Made by a program: the position numbers and the translations under genes | In this document: piece by piece, positions 8,343 through 19,270 of the stretch | How the letters are laid out: every line of letters begins with the position of its first letter | Position numbering within the stretch: position 1 is the first letter of the stretch | The notes under the pieces: generated by a model | Told to the model about the DNA's origin: nothing | Databases searched by the model: none | What the model saw: the letters and a program-made list of their open reading frames with translations, nothing else | Assembly (NCBI RefSeq): GCF_014192745.1 | Contig: NZ_JACHYJ010000005.1 | Location: 248,001-312,000, forward strand | DNA: 64,000 nt | Direction: 5' to 3' | Source of the DNA: Luteimonas sp. RC10 | Lineage (GTDB): Bacteria > Pseudomonadota > Gammaproteobacteria > Xanthomonadales > Xanthomonadaceae

Positions 8343-9789
8343 CGCGCTCGCCGCCCAAGGCGGCCGCATCGCGCTGTGGGGCTGGGGGCGCGAAGGACGG
8401 GCCGCGTATGCCGCGCTGCGCGCCGCGCGGGAGGCGGGAGCCGAGATGTCGGCGCCGTCGTCCGGCGAGCGCCGGGCGTGGACCGCGGCGCTGCCGCTGA
8501 CGGTGTTCTGCACGCCCGCCGAGGCCGACGAAGTGCGCCGACTGGGTGATCCGGCATTGTCGGTCGAGACCGAGGCGAGCGCCGAACGACTGGCGCACTT
8601 TGCCGTGGTGATCAAGTCGCCGGGCATCAGCCCGTACCGGCCCGAGGCCGTGGCCGCGGCGGCGCAGGGCACGCGTTTCATCGGCGGCACCGCGCTGTGG
8701 TTCGTGCAGCGCGCCGCACCCGGTGAGATCGCGGTCGGCACGGTCTGCGTCACCGGCACCAAGGGCAAGAGCACCACGACCGCGCTGCTCGCCCATCTGC
8801 TGCGCAGCGCAGGCCGGCGCACGGCGCTTGCCGGCAACATCGGCCTGCCGTTGCTGGAACTGCAGGGGGCGCAGGCCGATGCCTGGGCGATCGAGCTGTC
8901 GAGCTACCAGACCGGCGACGTCGCTGCGAGCGGCGTGCGGCCGGATGTGGCGGTGGTGACCAATATTTTTCCCGAGCACCTGGACTGGCACGGCAGCGAG
9001 CAGCGCTATGTCGAGGACAAGCTCGCGCTGGTGACCCGGGCCCGGCCGCGGGTCGCGGTGCTCAACGCCGCCGATCCGCGTCTGGCCGCGCTGACGCTGC
9101 CAGGCAGTGAGGTGCGCTGGTTCGGGCGCGCCGATGGCTGGCACCTGCGCGGTGACGTGCTGTATCGCGGTGATGCCAGTGTGCTCGACACCGCCGGCCT
9201 GCCGCTGCCCGGGCGCCACAACCGCGGCAACCTGTGTGCGGTGCTGACCGCGATCGAGGCGCTCGGCATCGACGCCGCGCCGCTGGCCGCCGCGGCCGCC
9301 GGATTCGTGCCGCTGCCGCACCGGCTGCAGGCGCTGGGCACCCGCGACGGCGTGACCTGGGTCAACGACTCGATCAGCACCACCCCGCACGCCACGCTGG
9401 CGGCGCTCGACGTGTTTTCCGGCCGCCGGGTCGCGCTGCTGGTCGGCGGCCACGACCGCGGCCTGGATTGGCAGGCCTTCGCCGATGCGATGCAAGCGCA
9501 TGCGCCGCACGCGATCGTGACCATGGGCGCCAATGGCCCGCGGATCCACGCCCTGCTGGCGCCGGTCGCGCGTGCGCGCGGTTTCGCACTGGCGCAGGCG
9601 GGCGACCTGGCCGCGGCGGTGATGCAGGCGCGCGCGGCGCTCGGCGGCGAGGGCGTGCTGCTGCTCTCGCCCGGCGCGCCGAGCTTCGGCGCCTATCGCG
9701 ACTACACCGCGCGCGGCCGCCACTTCGCTGAACTCGGCGGCTTCGACCCCGATGCCATCACCGCGATTCCGGGCCTGGGCATCGCCTGA
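8323..9789 (+). CDS. murD2: UDP-MurNAc-L-alanine--L-glutamate ligase MurD2
   Basis: A 488-residue Mur ligase. The GTG at 8323, inside the murL end, yields [26 protein letters not shown], the expected start with a nucleotide-like GWGREG turn. The ATP loop is [17 protein letters not shown] at about 144-160, followed by ELSSYQ and the central [12 protein letters not shown]. The C-terminal domain has [13 protein letters not shown] and a '[19 protein letters not shown]' segment as in MurD. MurD2 differs from MurD by adding L-Glu rather than D-Glu to UDP-MurNAc-L-Ala; MurL then epimerises the product. The 20-base overlap with murL supports co-translation. Confidence 0.92.
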   Translation: MRISQLDALAAQGGRIALWGWGREGRAAYAALRAAREAGAEMSAPSSGERRAWTAALPLTVFCTPAEADEVRRLGDPALSVETEASAERLAHFAVVIKSPGISPYRPEAVAAAAQGTRFIGGTALWFVQRAAPGEIAVGTVCVTGTKGKSTTTALLAHLLRSAGRRTALAGNIGLPLLELQGAQADAWAIELSSYQTGDVAASGVRPDVAVVTNIFPEHLDWHGSEQRYVEDKLALVTRARPRVAVLNAADPRLAALTLPGSEVRWFGRADGWHLRGDVLYRGDASVLDTAGLPLPGRHNRGNLCAVLTAIEALGIDAAPLAAAAAGFVPLPHRLQALGTRDGVTWVNDSISTTPHATLAALDVFSGRRVALLVGGHDRGLDWQAFADAMQAHAPHAIVTMGANGPRIHALLAPVARARGFALAQAGDLAAAVMQARAALGGEGVLLLSPGAPSFGAYRDYTARGRHFAELGGFDPDAITAIPGLGIA

Positions 9790-9856
9790 ACCCGCACGCC
9801 CGGACGTGCGCCGAGCGGAGTAGGCTGGCTCGGTCCCCGTCGCCCGGAGCGGTCCG

Positions 9857-10639
9857 ATGAAACGCCTGTCCCTGCTCGTGTTGTCGCTGGTCTGCGCCAC
9901 GTCTGCGTTCGCCGCGCCAAAGGCCGACCCGGTCGAGTGGACACTCGACGGCGAGACCTTCGCCGGCGTGCTGGTCTACGACGATGCCGTCCCGGGCCCG
10001 CGGCCGGGGTTGGTGATGGTGCCCAACTGGAAGGGCGTCAACGACTCGGCGGTCGAGAAGGCGCGGCAGGCGGCCGGCGATCGCTACGTCGTGCTGGTTG
10101 CCGACGTCTACGGCAAGCATGTGCGGCCCACGACCGATGCCGAGGCCGCCCCGGTCGCCAAGGCGCTGCGCGACGACCGGCCGACCCTGCGCGCACGCGC
10201 GCGCAAGGCGGTCGAGGTGCTCAAGGCCCAACCCCAGGTCGATGCAGATCGGATCGCCGCGTTCGGTTTCTGCTTCGGCGGCACGACCGTGCTCGAACTC
10301 GCCCGCGCCGGCGAGGCGCTCGCCGGCGTCGTCAGCCTGCACGGCGGCCTGTCGACGCCGCTGCCGGCCGCGGCCGATGCGGTGAGGGCGCCGGTGCTGG
10401 TGCTCAATGGCGCGGCCGACCGCAGCGTCAGCGCCGACGACATCGCCGGTTTCGAGCGCGAGATGGACGCGGCCGGTGCCGACTGGCAGTTCGTCAACTA
10501 CAGCGGCGCGGTGCATTGCTTCGCCGAGTCCGATGCCGCGAGCCCGCCTGGCTGCGTCTACCACCCGCGCGCGGCGGCGCGCGCCTGGCGGCAGATGGGG
10601 GGCTTCTTTGCGGAGGTGCTGGCGTCGCCGAGCCGCTGA
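9857..10639 (+). CDS. secreted dienelactone hydrolase family protein
   Basis: A 260-residue alpha/beta hydrolase with a clear signal peptide (MKRLSLLVLSLVCATSAFA, cut near residue 19). The nucleophile motif is GFCFGGT near residues 136-142, with cysteine as in dienelactone hydrolase. A later Asp (NGAADRSV) and His (GAVHCFAE) complete the triad. A periplasmic location is unusual for aromatic breakdown, and no aromatic catabolic genes are nearby, so the natural substrate is unknown. It follows murD2 by 67 bases on the same strand and may share or have its own promoter. Confidence 0.85.
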   Translation: MKRLSLLVLSLVCATSAFAAPKADPVEWTLDGETFAGVLVYDDAVPGPRPGLVMVPNWKGVNDSAVEKARQAAGDRYVVLVADVYGKHVRPTTDAEAAPVAKALRDDRPTLRARARKAVEVLKAQPQVDADRIAAFGFCFGGTTVLELARAGEALAGVVSLHGGLSTPLPAAADAVRAPVLVLNGAADRSVSADDIAGFEREMDAAGADWQFVNYSGAVHCFAESDAASPPGCVYHPRAAARAWRQMGGFFAEVLASPSR

Positions 10640-10686
10640 GGCGGGCCTGCGGCGGGGCGTCGACTACGCGCCCTCGGGCAGGGGCG

Positions 10687-11685
10687 TCAGTACCCGCGTT
10701 CGACCGCGTAACGGGCCAGGCCGCGCAGCGCGGCGAGGGCGTCGTTGTCCGGCAGGCCGTCGAGCGCACGTTCGGCGGCGTCGGCGTACTCGACCGCGCG
10801 TGCGCGGCTGTAGGCGAGGCTGCCGGCGTCGGCGATCGCGGCAAGCACCTCGGGCAGGGCCGTGGTGTCGCCCTGCTCGACGATCGTGCGCAGCCGCGCG
10901 CGGCGCTCGGGCGTGGCCTGGGCCATCGCGTGGATCAGCGGCAATGTCGCCTTGCCTTCGGCAAGATCGTCGCCGAGGTTCTTGCCCAGCGCCATGGCGT
11001 CGCCCGAGTAGTCGAGCACGTCGTCGGCGATCTGGAACGCGTAGCCCAACTGCATGCCGTAGTCGTAGAGCGCCTGCTGGGTGGCCGCGTCGGCGCTGGA
11101 CGCCATCGCGCCCAGGCGGGTGCCGGCGGCGAACAGTACCGCAGTCTTGCGCTCGATCACGCGCAGATACGCAGCCTCGTCGGTGTCGGGGTTGCGCACG
11201 TGCAGCAGCTGCAGCACCTCGCCTTCGGCGATGCGGTTGGTGGTGTCGGCGAGCAGGCGCATGACCGCCATGCTGTCGAGCTCGACCATCAGCTGGAAGC
11301 TGCGCGAGTACAGGAAGTCGCCGACCAGCACGCTGGCGGCGTTGCCCCAGATCGCGTTGGCCGTGCTGCGGCCGCGGCGCAGGTCGGATTCGTCGACGAC
11401 ATCGTCGTGGAGCAGGGTCGAGGTGTGGATGAACTCGACGATCGCCGCAAGCTGGTGGTGGTCGGCGCGCACCTGCCCGGTGGCCTGGCCGGCCAGCATC
11501 ACCAGCATCGGCCGCAGCCGCTTGCCGCCCGCCGAGACGATGTGCTCGGCCACCTGGTTGATCAGCAGCACATCCGACGCCAACCGGCGCCGGATCAGCG
11601 CATCGACCTGGGCCATGTCCGCGGCGGCGAGCGACTGGATCGCCGGCAGGTCGAGCCTGGCGGCCGGGGCGGCGGCGTTGTTCAT
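10687..11685 (-). CDS. ispB: all-trans octaprenyl diphosphate synthase
   Basis: A 332-residue trans-prenyltransferase that makes the ubiquinone side chain from farnesyl and isopentenyl diphosphate. The first aspartate motif is LLHDDVVDES (DD at 94-95) followed by RRG. The second is FQIADDVLDYSG (221-225). GGKRLRP near residue 53 is the diphosphate-binding motif. Length and sequence fit IspB. A TATAAT on the minus strand at 11713-11718 lies 28 bases upstream of the ATG. The gene is divergent from ssb. Confidence 0.93.
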   Translation of the reverse strand: MNNAAAPAARLDLPAIQSLAAADMAQVDALIRRRLASDVLLINQVAEHIVSAGGKRLRPMLVMLAGQATGQVRADHHQLAAIVEFIHTSTLLHDDVVDESDLRRGRSTANAIWGNAASVLVGDFLYSRSFQLMVELDSMAVMRLLADTTNRIAEGEVLQLLHVRNPDTDEAAYLRVIERKTAVLFAAGTRLGAMASSADAATQQALYDYGMQLGYAFQIADDVLDYSGDAMALGKNLGDDLAEGKATLPLIHAMAQATPERRARLRTIVEQGDTTALPEVLAAIADAGSLAYSRARAVEYADAAERALDGLPDNDALAALRGLARYAVERGY

Positions 11686-11712
11686 GCGGGATCCGGGACG
11701 GGCAGACCCGGA

Positions 11713-11718
11713 ATTATA
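11713..11718 (-). promoter_or_regulatory. -10 element for ispB
   Basis: Read on the minus strand the bases are TATAAT, a perfect -10 hexamer in very GC-rich sequence, 28 bases from the ispB ATG. No good -35 hexamer is visible at 16-18 bases. Confidence 0.55.
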
Positions 11719-11794
11719 GGAGAGCCCCGACGGCGGCGGGGGCGCTTTCCCGGCCCCACGCCAGGGGGTTGCCGGATCCCGCCCCGGCGACCGG

Positions 11795-11800
11795 TATAAT
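11795..11800 (+). promoter_or_regulatory. -10 element for ssb
   Basis: A perfect TATAAT on the plus strand, 63 bases before the ssb ATG. TTGCCG at 11769-11774 is a possible -35, but the 20-base spacing is long. Confidence 0.6.
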
Positions 11801-11863
11801 TCACTGTCCGCGCCCCCTCTTCATTCCCGGACACCCGCGCCGGCGCAATTCCAAGGACTCCTC

Positions 11864-12382
<519 letters not shown>

Positions 12383-12407
12383 TCCCGGCGACATCGCGTC
12401 GACGACG

Positions 12408-12441
12408 AACCCCAGCGCGCCCGTGCACGCTGGGGTTTTTG
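12408..12441 (+). terminator. rho-independent terminator of ssb
   Basis: Stem arms ACCCCAGCG and CGCTGGGGT enclose about ten bases and are followed by TTTTTG. It lies 27 bases after the ssb stop. The opposite strand has no matching U-run, so it mainly serves ssb. Confidence 0.9.
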
Positions 12442-12559
12442 TTTGAAGCGGGTGCTATGCCTCGCAGCGTCGCGATCGCACCGCTGGGAACCGAGCGGTG
12501 CCGGCAGTCAGTACCGGTGTCGTGGCCAGGCCTGCAGGACCCGGTGCTTACGTTGTCGC

Positions 12560-12958
12560 CTAACCCAGCAGGATCGAGGCCCAGACCGTGCCGACCATCA
12601 GCAGCGCAACGGACTGGGCGGCGCTGCCCATGTCCTTGGCGCATTTGGATAGCGGATGGCGCTCGAGCGAGATGCGATCGACCACGGCTTCGATCGCCGA
12701 GTTGAGCAGTTCGGTCAGCAGGCTGATGAAGCATACCGCCAGCATCAGTGCGCGTGCGAGCGGTCCCACGTCCAGCAGGCAGGCCACGACGATGAGCGTG
12801 CCATGCAGGCCCAGCAACTGGCGGAACGCCGCCTCGCTGCGGAAGGCAGCGAGAAAGCCGTCGCGCGAGTAGAGCAAGGTGTGCGCGATCCGGCTCAGGC
12901 CGGTCTTGCCGTGTGGGTACTTGCCGGTCTCGGTGGGGCCTGGCGATGGCATCTGCAA
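12560..12958 (-). CDS. dgkA: diacylglycerol kinase, DgkA type
   Basis: A 132-residue membrane enzyme that phosphorylates diacylglycerol to phosphatidic acid. The family signature ELLNSAIEAVVDR is present, with downstream HPLSKCAKDMGSAAQ and three membrane spans. DgkA recycles the diacylglycerol left when phosphoethanolamine is transferred from phosphatidylethanolamine. This fits its place beside a sensor kinase, response regulator and EptA-like transferase. It is the last gene on the minus strand of that group, 115 bases after the kinase stop, and is convergent with ssb. Confidence 0.93.
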   Translation of the reverse strand: MQMPSPGPTETGKYPHGKTGLSRIAHTLLYSRDGFLAAFRSEAAFRQLLGLHGTLIVVACLLDVGPLARALMLAVCFISLLTELLNSAIEAVVDRISLERHPLSKCAKDMGSAAQSVALLMVGTVWASILLG

Positions 12959-13073
12959 TGTCCTGCAACGTTGGATCAGGACCAGCGTGGCGCAGGCGCC
13001 GTCAGATGTTCGTCAGCCGCGTCGCCGTCTGAGAATCGGTCCGGGCCGCGTGCGCAGGGGACAGGTCGCCCGG

Positions 13074-14312
<1,239 letters not shown>

Positions 14313-14331
14313 CACGTCGGGTCGTCCTCGA

Positions 14332-15027
14332 TCAGTCCGGCATCTTGGCCGCAGGCGCAAGCAGGCGCCAGCCCACGCCGTGCACGGTCTCGATCAACGC
14401 CGGCTCGAAGCTCTTGTCGATCTGCTGCCGCAGCTCGTGGATATGGGTGCGCAAGGCGCCGCTGTCGGGCGGATCGTCGCCCCAGAGCAGGTACTCCATT
14501 TCCTGTTTGCGGACCACGGCGGGGGCGGCGCGCATCAGGCACAGCAGCAACTTGTGCGTGCTGGGGGTCAGTGCGATCGCCTGGGACTGCCGCCAGGCCT
14601 GCGGGGCGCGGGTGTCCACCTGCAGGTCTTCCCAGCGCAGCGTGCCTTGCACCTGCCGGCCCTGCGCGCGGCGCACCAGCGCCTTGATGCGTGCATCGAG
14701 TTCCTTGAGCGAGAACGGCTTGACCAGGTAATCGTCCGCGCCCAGCGCAAAGCCCTGCACACGGTCGTCGACCGGGTCGCGCGCGGTCAGCATCAGCACC
14801 GGTACCGGGTTCTGGAACTCTTCGCGCAGCCTGCGGCACAGCGTCATGCCATCGAGCCGCGGCAGCATCAGATCCAGCAGGATGGCGTCGTAATCGTTCT
14901 GGGTGGCCATGTGCAAGCCTGTGGCGCCATCGCGGGCGTCGTCGATGACGTAGCCCAACGGCTCGAAGAAGCCGTACAGGTTGGCCACCAGCTCGGGGTT
15001 GTCCTCGATGATGAGCAGTCGGGTCAT
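14332..15027 (-). CDS. OmpR-family response regulator
   Basis: A 231-residue regulator. The receiver has acidic residues IIEDN at 6-10, the phospho-acceptor Asp52 in LLDLMLPRLDG, and LVKPFS near 101. A winged-helix DNA-binding domain fills the C-terminal 100 residues (SGALRTHIHELRQQIDKSF, then VHGVGWRL). It is cotranscribed with the downstream sensor kinase and divergent from the eptA-like gene across 76 bases, so that gene is its most likely target. I cannot distinguish PmrA-like from ColR-like by eye. Confidence 0.92.
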   Translation of the reverse strand: MTRLLIIEDNPELVANLYGFFEPLGYVIDDARDGATGLHMATQNDYDAILLDLMLPRLDGMTLCRRLREEFQNPVPVLMLTARDPVDDRVQGFALGADDYLVKPFSLKELDARIKALVRRAQGRQVQGTLRWEDLQVDTRAPQAWRQSQAIALTPSTHKLLLCLMRAAPAVVRKQEMEYLLWGDDPPDSGALRTHIHELRQQIDKSFEPALIETVHGVGWRLLAPAAKMPD

Positions 15028-15103
15028 GGGGCGTGTGCTCTAACAACTTCCTGACGATGGGGTCTCAAGACTGCGCGCACCTTTTTATGGCTGGACCTCG
15101 CGC

Positions 15104-16771
15104 ATGTCACCGCCCTCGACGCCCCTGCGGCTCAATCCCGTTCAGCTGACCTGGGTGGCAGCGTTGTTCTTCGCCACCATCGGCAATGTCGTGCTGTGGC
15201 GGACCTTGTGGCTGGAGGTCGAGATCGACGGTCTGCGCAGCCTGTCGTTCTTCCTCAGTCTGCCGGTGTTCCTGTTCTGCATCATCAACCTGCTGCTGAC
15301 ACCGGTCGTGGCCCTGCCGTACGTCCGTAAACCCTTGTTGGCCACCCTGGTGGTGATCAGCGCCGGCTGCAGTTACTTCATGCTGCATTATAACGTGCTG
15401 ATCGACCGCAGCATGGTGCAGAATTTTTTCGAGACCAATCAGGCCGAAATGGCCTCGTACTTTTCACTCCCGCTGCTGCTCACCATTCTCGGGCTCGGGA
15501 TATTGCCCGCTGTGGTCACGATTTTCCTGCAGACCAAGCCGGTCGGTACGCCGATGCGCACGCTGCTCTGGTGGCTGGGCAATGTGCTGGTGACATCGGT
15601 CGTGCTGATTGCGGTGACGATGGCGTTCTACAAGGACTATGCGTCTTTGTTGCGCAATAACGGCCATATTCGCGACCAGTTCTTGCCGTTCAATTTCGTG
15701 CGCAATACCAATGGGTATCTCAAGCGCAGGTACAGCGCGACCTCGCAGCCGCTGCGCACGGTCGCCGAGGACGCCACCCGGCCAGTGCCTGTTGCAGGTG
15801 CGCGGCCGAAACTGGTGATCGCGGTCGTGGGTGAAACCGCGCGGGCGCAGAATTTCCAGCTCAACGGCTATCCGCGTCCGACCAATCCGGCCTTGTCCAA
15901 GCGCTCGGACATCATCAGTTTTTCGGATGTGTGGTCCTGTGGCACCGCCACCGCGATCTCGTTGCCGTGCATGTTCTCGCGCATGACGCGCCCGCAGTAC
16001 GACGAGGTACGGGCAGCGACGGAAGAAAACCTGCTCGACGTTCTGCAGCGCACCGGGGTCGAGATTCTCTGGCGCAACAACAACAACGGCGGCTGCAAGG
16101 GCGTCTGCGTGCGCGTGGCCAACGAAGACATGCCCAAAATGCGGATCGCCGAGCACTGCGTCAACAAGGACGGCACCTGCTACGACGAAGTCCTGCTGCA
16201 CCAGCTCGATGCCCGGATCGATGCGATGCATGGCGATGCCCTGATCGTGCTGCACCAGCTGGGCAGCCACGGTCCGACGTACTTCGAGCGCTATCCGGCG
16301 CAGGCGCGCGCGTTCACGCCCACCTGTGACAGCAACCAGATCCAGAAGTGCAGCAGCGAGGCGCTGACCAACACCTACGACAACACGCTGGTCTACACCG
16401 ACCGGATGCTCGCCAACACCATCGATCTGTTGCAGCGTTACGCCGACTGGCGCGATGTCGCGATGATCTACCTGTCCGATCACGGTGAATCGCTGGGCGA
16501 GCGCGGCATGTATCTGCACGGCACCCCGTACATGATCGCGCCCGACGAGCAGAAGAAAGTGCCGATGCTGATGTGGTTCTCGCCTGCGTTCTCGCAGCAC
16601 ACCGGGCTCGACCTCGCGTGCCTGCGCAGCCATGCCGCCAGCCGCACCTACAGCCACGACAACTTCTATCACGCCATGCTCGGGCTGTTCGATGTGCGCA
16701 GCGGCGTGTACGAGCGTGATCTGGATCTGTTCGCTGGCTGCCGTACGCCGTCGGCACGACCCGCCGGCTGA
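15104..16771 (+). CDS. eptA: lipid A phosphoethanolamine transferase (EptA-like)
   Basis: A 555-residue inner-membrane enzyme. Five spans occupy the first about 175 residues. The periplasmic sulfatase-like domain carries the metal ligand Glu in VGETARAQNF (244), the nucleophile Thr281 in SCGTATAISLPCMFS, and the LSDHGESLGERG metal site near 463. Several cysteines typical of EptA disulfides are present. It moves phosphoethanolamine from phosphatidylethanolamine to lipid A, lowering the negative charge and giving polymyxin resistance. It is divergent from the two-component pair and near dgkA. The exact lipid A position, or a different acceptor, cannot be told from sequence. Confidence 0.92.
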   Translation: MSPPSTPLRLNPVQLTWVAALFFATIGNVVLWRTLWLEVEIDGLRSLSFFLSLPVFLFCIINLLLTPVVALPYVRKPLLATLVVISAGCSYFMLHYNVLIDRSMVQNFFETNQAEMASYFSLPLLLTILGLGILPAVVTIFLQTKPVGTPMRTLLWWLGNVLVTSVVLIAVTMAFYKDYASLLRNNGHIRDQFLPFNFVRNTNGYLKRRYSATSQPLRTVAEDATRPVPVAGARPKLVIAVVGETARAQNFQLNGYPRPTNPALSKRSDIISFSDVWSCGTATAISLPCMFSRMTRPQYDEVRAATEENLLDVLQRTGVEILWRNNNNGGCKGVCVRVANEDMPKMRIAEHCVNKDGTCYDEVLLHQLDARIDAMHGDALIVLHQLGSHGPTYFERYPAQARAFTPTCDSNQIQKCSSEALTNTYDNTLVYTDRMLANTIDLLQRYADWRDVAMIYLSDHGESLGERGMYLHGTPYMIAPDEQKKVPMLMWFSPAFSQHTGLDLACLRSHAASRTYSHDNFYHAMLGLFDVRSGVYERDLDLFAGCRTPSARPAG

Positions 16772-16805
16772 CGGGCCGTAGCGAGCGGGGCAGGTGACGC
16801 GTCGG

Positions 16806-17096
16806 TCAGGAGGCCGCGGGGCCGGGCCGCGCGATCGCGTCGCCGGTGGCCTCGAGGACGCATCCCGTCTCGTCGAGCAGCAGCCGCGCGCGGCGGCCGG
16901 CGTAGTAGAACGTTGCGCGATACCGGCCGCTATCCTCGCCGATGCCGCGCTCGCACAGCACGTTGACCTTGCCGTCGGCCATCAACTGGCGGAACGCCTC
17001 GCCGGCCAGGCCCAGGCGGGCGGCAACCAGCGCGCCATCGACCTCGAGTGCCGGCTGCCGCCTGCGCGGCGCGGCGATCGTGAACGCCTCGCTCAC
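16806..17096 (-). CDS. DUF6522-like small protein
   Basis: A 96-residue protein starting at a GTG that overlaps the stop of the 50-residue gene upstream (GTGA). The sequence reads as a compact domain with VDGALVAARLGLAGEAFRQL, a CERG turn, and a GRYRATFYYAGRRARLLLD beta region. This pattern resembles DUF6522, which is found in several proteobacteria. I know no established function. The coupled pair is a two-gene unit on the minus strand, downstream of the POT transporter. Confidence 0.6.
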   Translation of the reverse strand: MSEAFTIAAPRRRQPALEVDGALVAARLGLAGEAFRQLMADGKVNVLCERGIGEDSGRYRATFYYAGRRARLLLDETGCVLEATGDAIARPGPAAS

Positions 17097-17245
17097 AGCG
17101 CGAGGCCGGCCAGCGACTCCGCGTCTAGGGCGCCGAAGTCGCTGGCGGTCTGCGCGAAGCGCTCGATCAGCGCGCCACGCGAACTGTCGTCGTCGACCTG
17201 GGGCGCAGGCATGTCATCGCCTGCGAGATCCTGATAGCCGTGCAT
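17093..17245 (-). CDS. 50-residue protein coupled to the DUF6522-like gene
   Basis: A short gene on the minus strand starting ATG at 17245 after a strong ribosome site (gaggagg, about 6 bases away). The product begins MHGYQDLAGDDMPAPQV and is acidic and hydrophilic with no membrane span. Its last bases, CTGTGA, overlap the GTG start of the next gene, so translational coupling is likely. The strong ribosome site and exact overlap are the evidence that it is real. No family recognised. It lies 151 bases after the POT transporter stop. Confidence 0.55.
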   Translation of the reverse strand: MHGYQDLAGDDMPAPQVDDDSSRGALIERFAQTASDFGALDAESLAGLAL

Positions 17246-17396
17246 GGGAAGCCTCCTCGTTCACGGGCATCCTCGCCCGCCCGCGCGTGCCGCGCCTTGA
17301 TCTGGATCAGACCAGGGCGCCCAGGCGGAGATGCGGGCGTGTGGCGGCGACACGACGCGCGCGCAGCGGGTGCCGCACGGGGGCGAGCAGCGCCTG

Positions 17397-19124
17397 TCAG
17401 CGCACGCCGTGCATCCAGCGCCGCACCAGCGGTGCGAGCACGAAGTAGGCCACGCCCGAGCCGACGCCGATCCACAGCATGATCTGGAACAGTTCGCCGT
17501 ACTTGGCCGCGGCCACGGCCATGTCGATCGCCTCGCCCTCGGCGACCTCGAGCGCGGTGAGCTTGCCGAACTGCGCGGCCAGCACCTCCGAGTACGCGGT
17601 CGCCAGCCAGAAGGCGCCCATCATCAGGCCGACCACGCGTGCGACCGACAGCTGGGTGACCGCCGACAGCCCGATCGGCGACAGGCACATCTCGCCGATC
17701 TCCAGCAGGAAGTACGCCAGCACCAGCCACCACACGCTTGCCAGGACGCCGTTGCCGGCCGCCTGCGCGGCCAGCAGCAGCGGCACGAACGCCAGGCCCG
17801 CGAACACCAGGCCGATCGCCATCTTCGTCGGCTTGCTGGGGTTCAGGCCGCGACGGTCCAGCCAGGGCCACAGCCAGGAGAACACGGGAGCGAGCACGAC
17901 GATGAAGAACGCGCCCAGGAAGGTCAGTGAGCCGGCCGTCTGCGGCACCAGCACGACGTCGTGCACCAGGGCCACCGCGAGGGCCACGACCATCGCGACC
18001 GCCGCCGCACGCGCGGTGCCGGTGCGGCCGCGGTCGCTGGCGCGCAGCGCGAGCACCATCAGCAGCGGGCTTGCGCCCAGTGCGAACATCGCCCACGGCA
18101 CGCCTGGCGTATAGCCGCCCGGTGTCAGGCCGAAGAGGTCCTTGGTCAGCATCCGGTCGGTGAACGTGACCCATGAGCCGTAGGTCTGCTCGTAGAGCGT
18201 GAAGAAGATCAGCACGCCGAAGATCAGCAACACCAGCGCCAGCATCTGCTCGCGCTCGACCCGGCTGCAGTGCCGGATCAGGAACCAGACGAACCAGATC
18301 ACCAGCGCGGCGGCGATCAGATGCATCGCGCCGTGAACCGTCCACGTGCGCTGGATCAGCTGCCACACGACCAGCGCGCCGCCGACACTGCCGGCGTAGA
18401 TCCACCATTCGCGACTCAGCGGTCCGAGCTTCTCGGTCAGCTTCGCCGGGTCGTTGGGCTCGGCGTGACCCCCGAGATACTTCTGCCCCCACAGAAACAC
18501 GATCAGGCCGGCGACCATGCCGATGCCCGCGGCACCGAAGCCATACTTCCAGCCATAGGTCTCGCCGAGGAACGCGCAGACCAGGCTGGCGAACAGCGCA
18601 CCGACGTTGATGCCGGCATAGAACAGCGTGAAGCCCGAATCGCGGCGCGGGTCCTCGGGGGCGTAGAGCTTGCCGACGATCGTGGAAATGTTGGGCTTGA
18701 GAAACCCCACGCCCATGATGATCAGCGCAAGCGACAGGTAGAACACCTGCAGCGCGGTCTCGTCGCGCACGACCGTGCCGTCGACGATGCGCGCCTGTTC
18801 GCCTTCGAAGGCCATGCCCAGGTGGCCGAGCACCAGCAGCACGCCGCCCAGCACCACCGCCTTGCGCATGCCCAGGTAGCGGTCGGCGAGCAGGCCGCCG
18901 AGCACCGGCATCGCATAGACCAGGCCGCCGTAGGCGCCGAGCAGGTCGAAGCCGGCATCGTCGCCGAACAGGTGGTACTTGAGGATGTACAGCAGCAACA
19001 ACGCCTTCATACCGTAGAAGGAGAAGCGTTCCCACATCTCGGTGAAGAAACAGACGAAAACGCCCTTGGGGTGGCCGAGGAAGTCGTCGGTACCGCGCAG
19101 GGCGGGGCTTGGGGCTGCGGCCAT
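17397..19124 (-). CDS. POT-family proton-coupled peptide transporter
   Basis: A 575-residue protein with about 14 membrane spans. The POT signature is near the start, FFTEMWERFSFYGMKALLLL, containing the ExxER proton-coupling motif. The second signature lies in GFLKPNISTIVGKLY. It imports di- and tripeptides with protons across the inner membrane. The gene is divergent from a secreted S9 peptidase across about 146 bases, which suggests a peptide-scavenging locus. It resembles DtpT/DtpA types; substrate range is not readable. Confidence 0.93.
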   Translation of the reverse strand: MAAAPSPALRGTDDFLGHPKGVFVCFFTEMWERFSFYGMKALLLLYILKYHLFGDDAGFDLLGAYGGLVYAMPVLGGLLADRYLGMRKAVVLGGVLLVLGHLGMAFEGEQARIVDGTVVRDETALQVFYLSLALIIMGVGFLKPNISTIVGKLYAPEDPRRDSGFTLFYAGINVGALFASLVCAFLGETYGWKYGFGAAGIGMVAGLIVFLWGQKYLGGHAEPNDPAKLTEKLGPLSREWWIYAGSVGGALVVWQLIQRTWTVHGAMHLIAAALVIWFVWFLIRHCSRVEREQMLALVLLIFGVLIFFTLYEQTYGSWVTFTDRMLTKDLFGLTPGGYTPGVPWAMFALGASPLLMVLALRASDRGRTGTARAAAVAMVVALAVALVHDVVLVPQTAGSLTFLGAFFIVVLAPVFSWLWPWLDRRGLNPSKPTKMAIGLVFAGLAFVPLLLAAQAAGNGVLASVWWLVLAYFLLEIGEMCLSPIGLSAVTQLSVARVVGLMMGAFWLATAYSEVLAAQFGKLTALEVAEGEAIDMAVAAAKYGELFQIMLWIGVGSGVAYFVLAPLVRRWMHGVR

Positions 19125-19270
19125 GGGCGCGTCGTCATGGAAATGGCGGAAGTCGCGAGTATAGGCGGCATCCGCGCGCGCCTGCCGCGCGCTAGACTAG
19201 GCGACACGCGCGGGGAGCGCGTCATCGGCCGGCCGTCTTGCGGCGGCCGCTTACCAAAGGAGTCAATAAG

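Noticed and set aside
5490..8840. Very long open frame (1116 codons) on the minus strand
   Set aside because: It is fully antisense to lysAC, murL and murD2, is rich in Arg/Ala/Gly with no motif, and is a by-product of high GC in the real genes.
9790..9856. Promoter for the dienelactone-hydrolase-like gene (TAGGCT near 9822)
   Set aside because: The hexamer is weak and no -35 partner is visible, so it was not listed.
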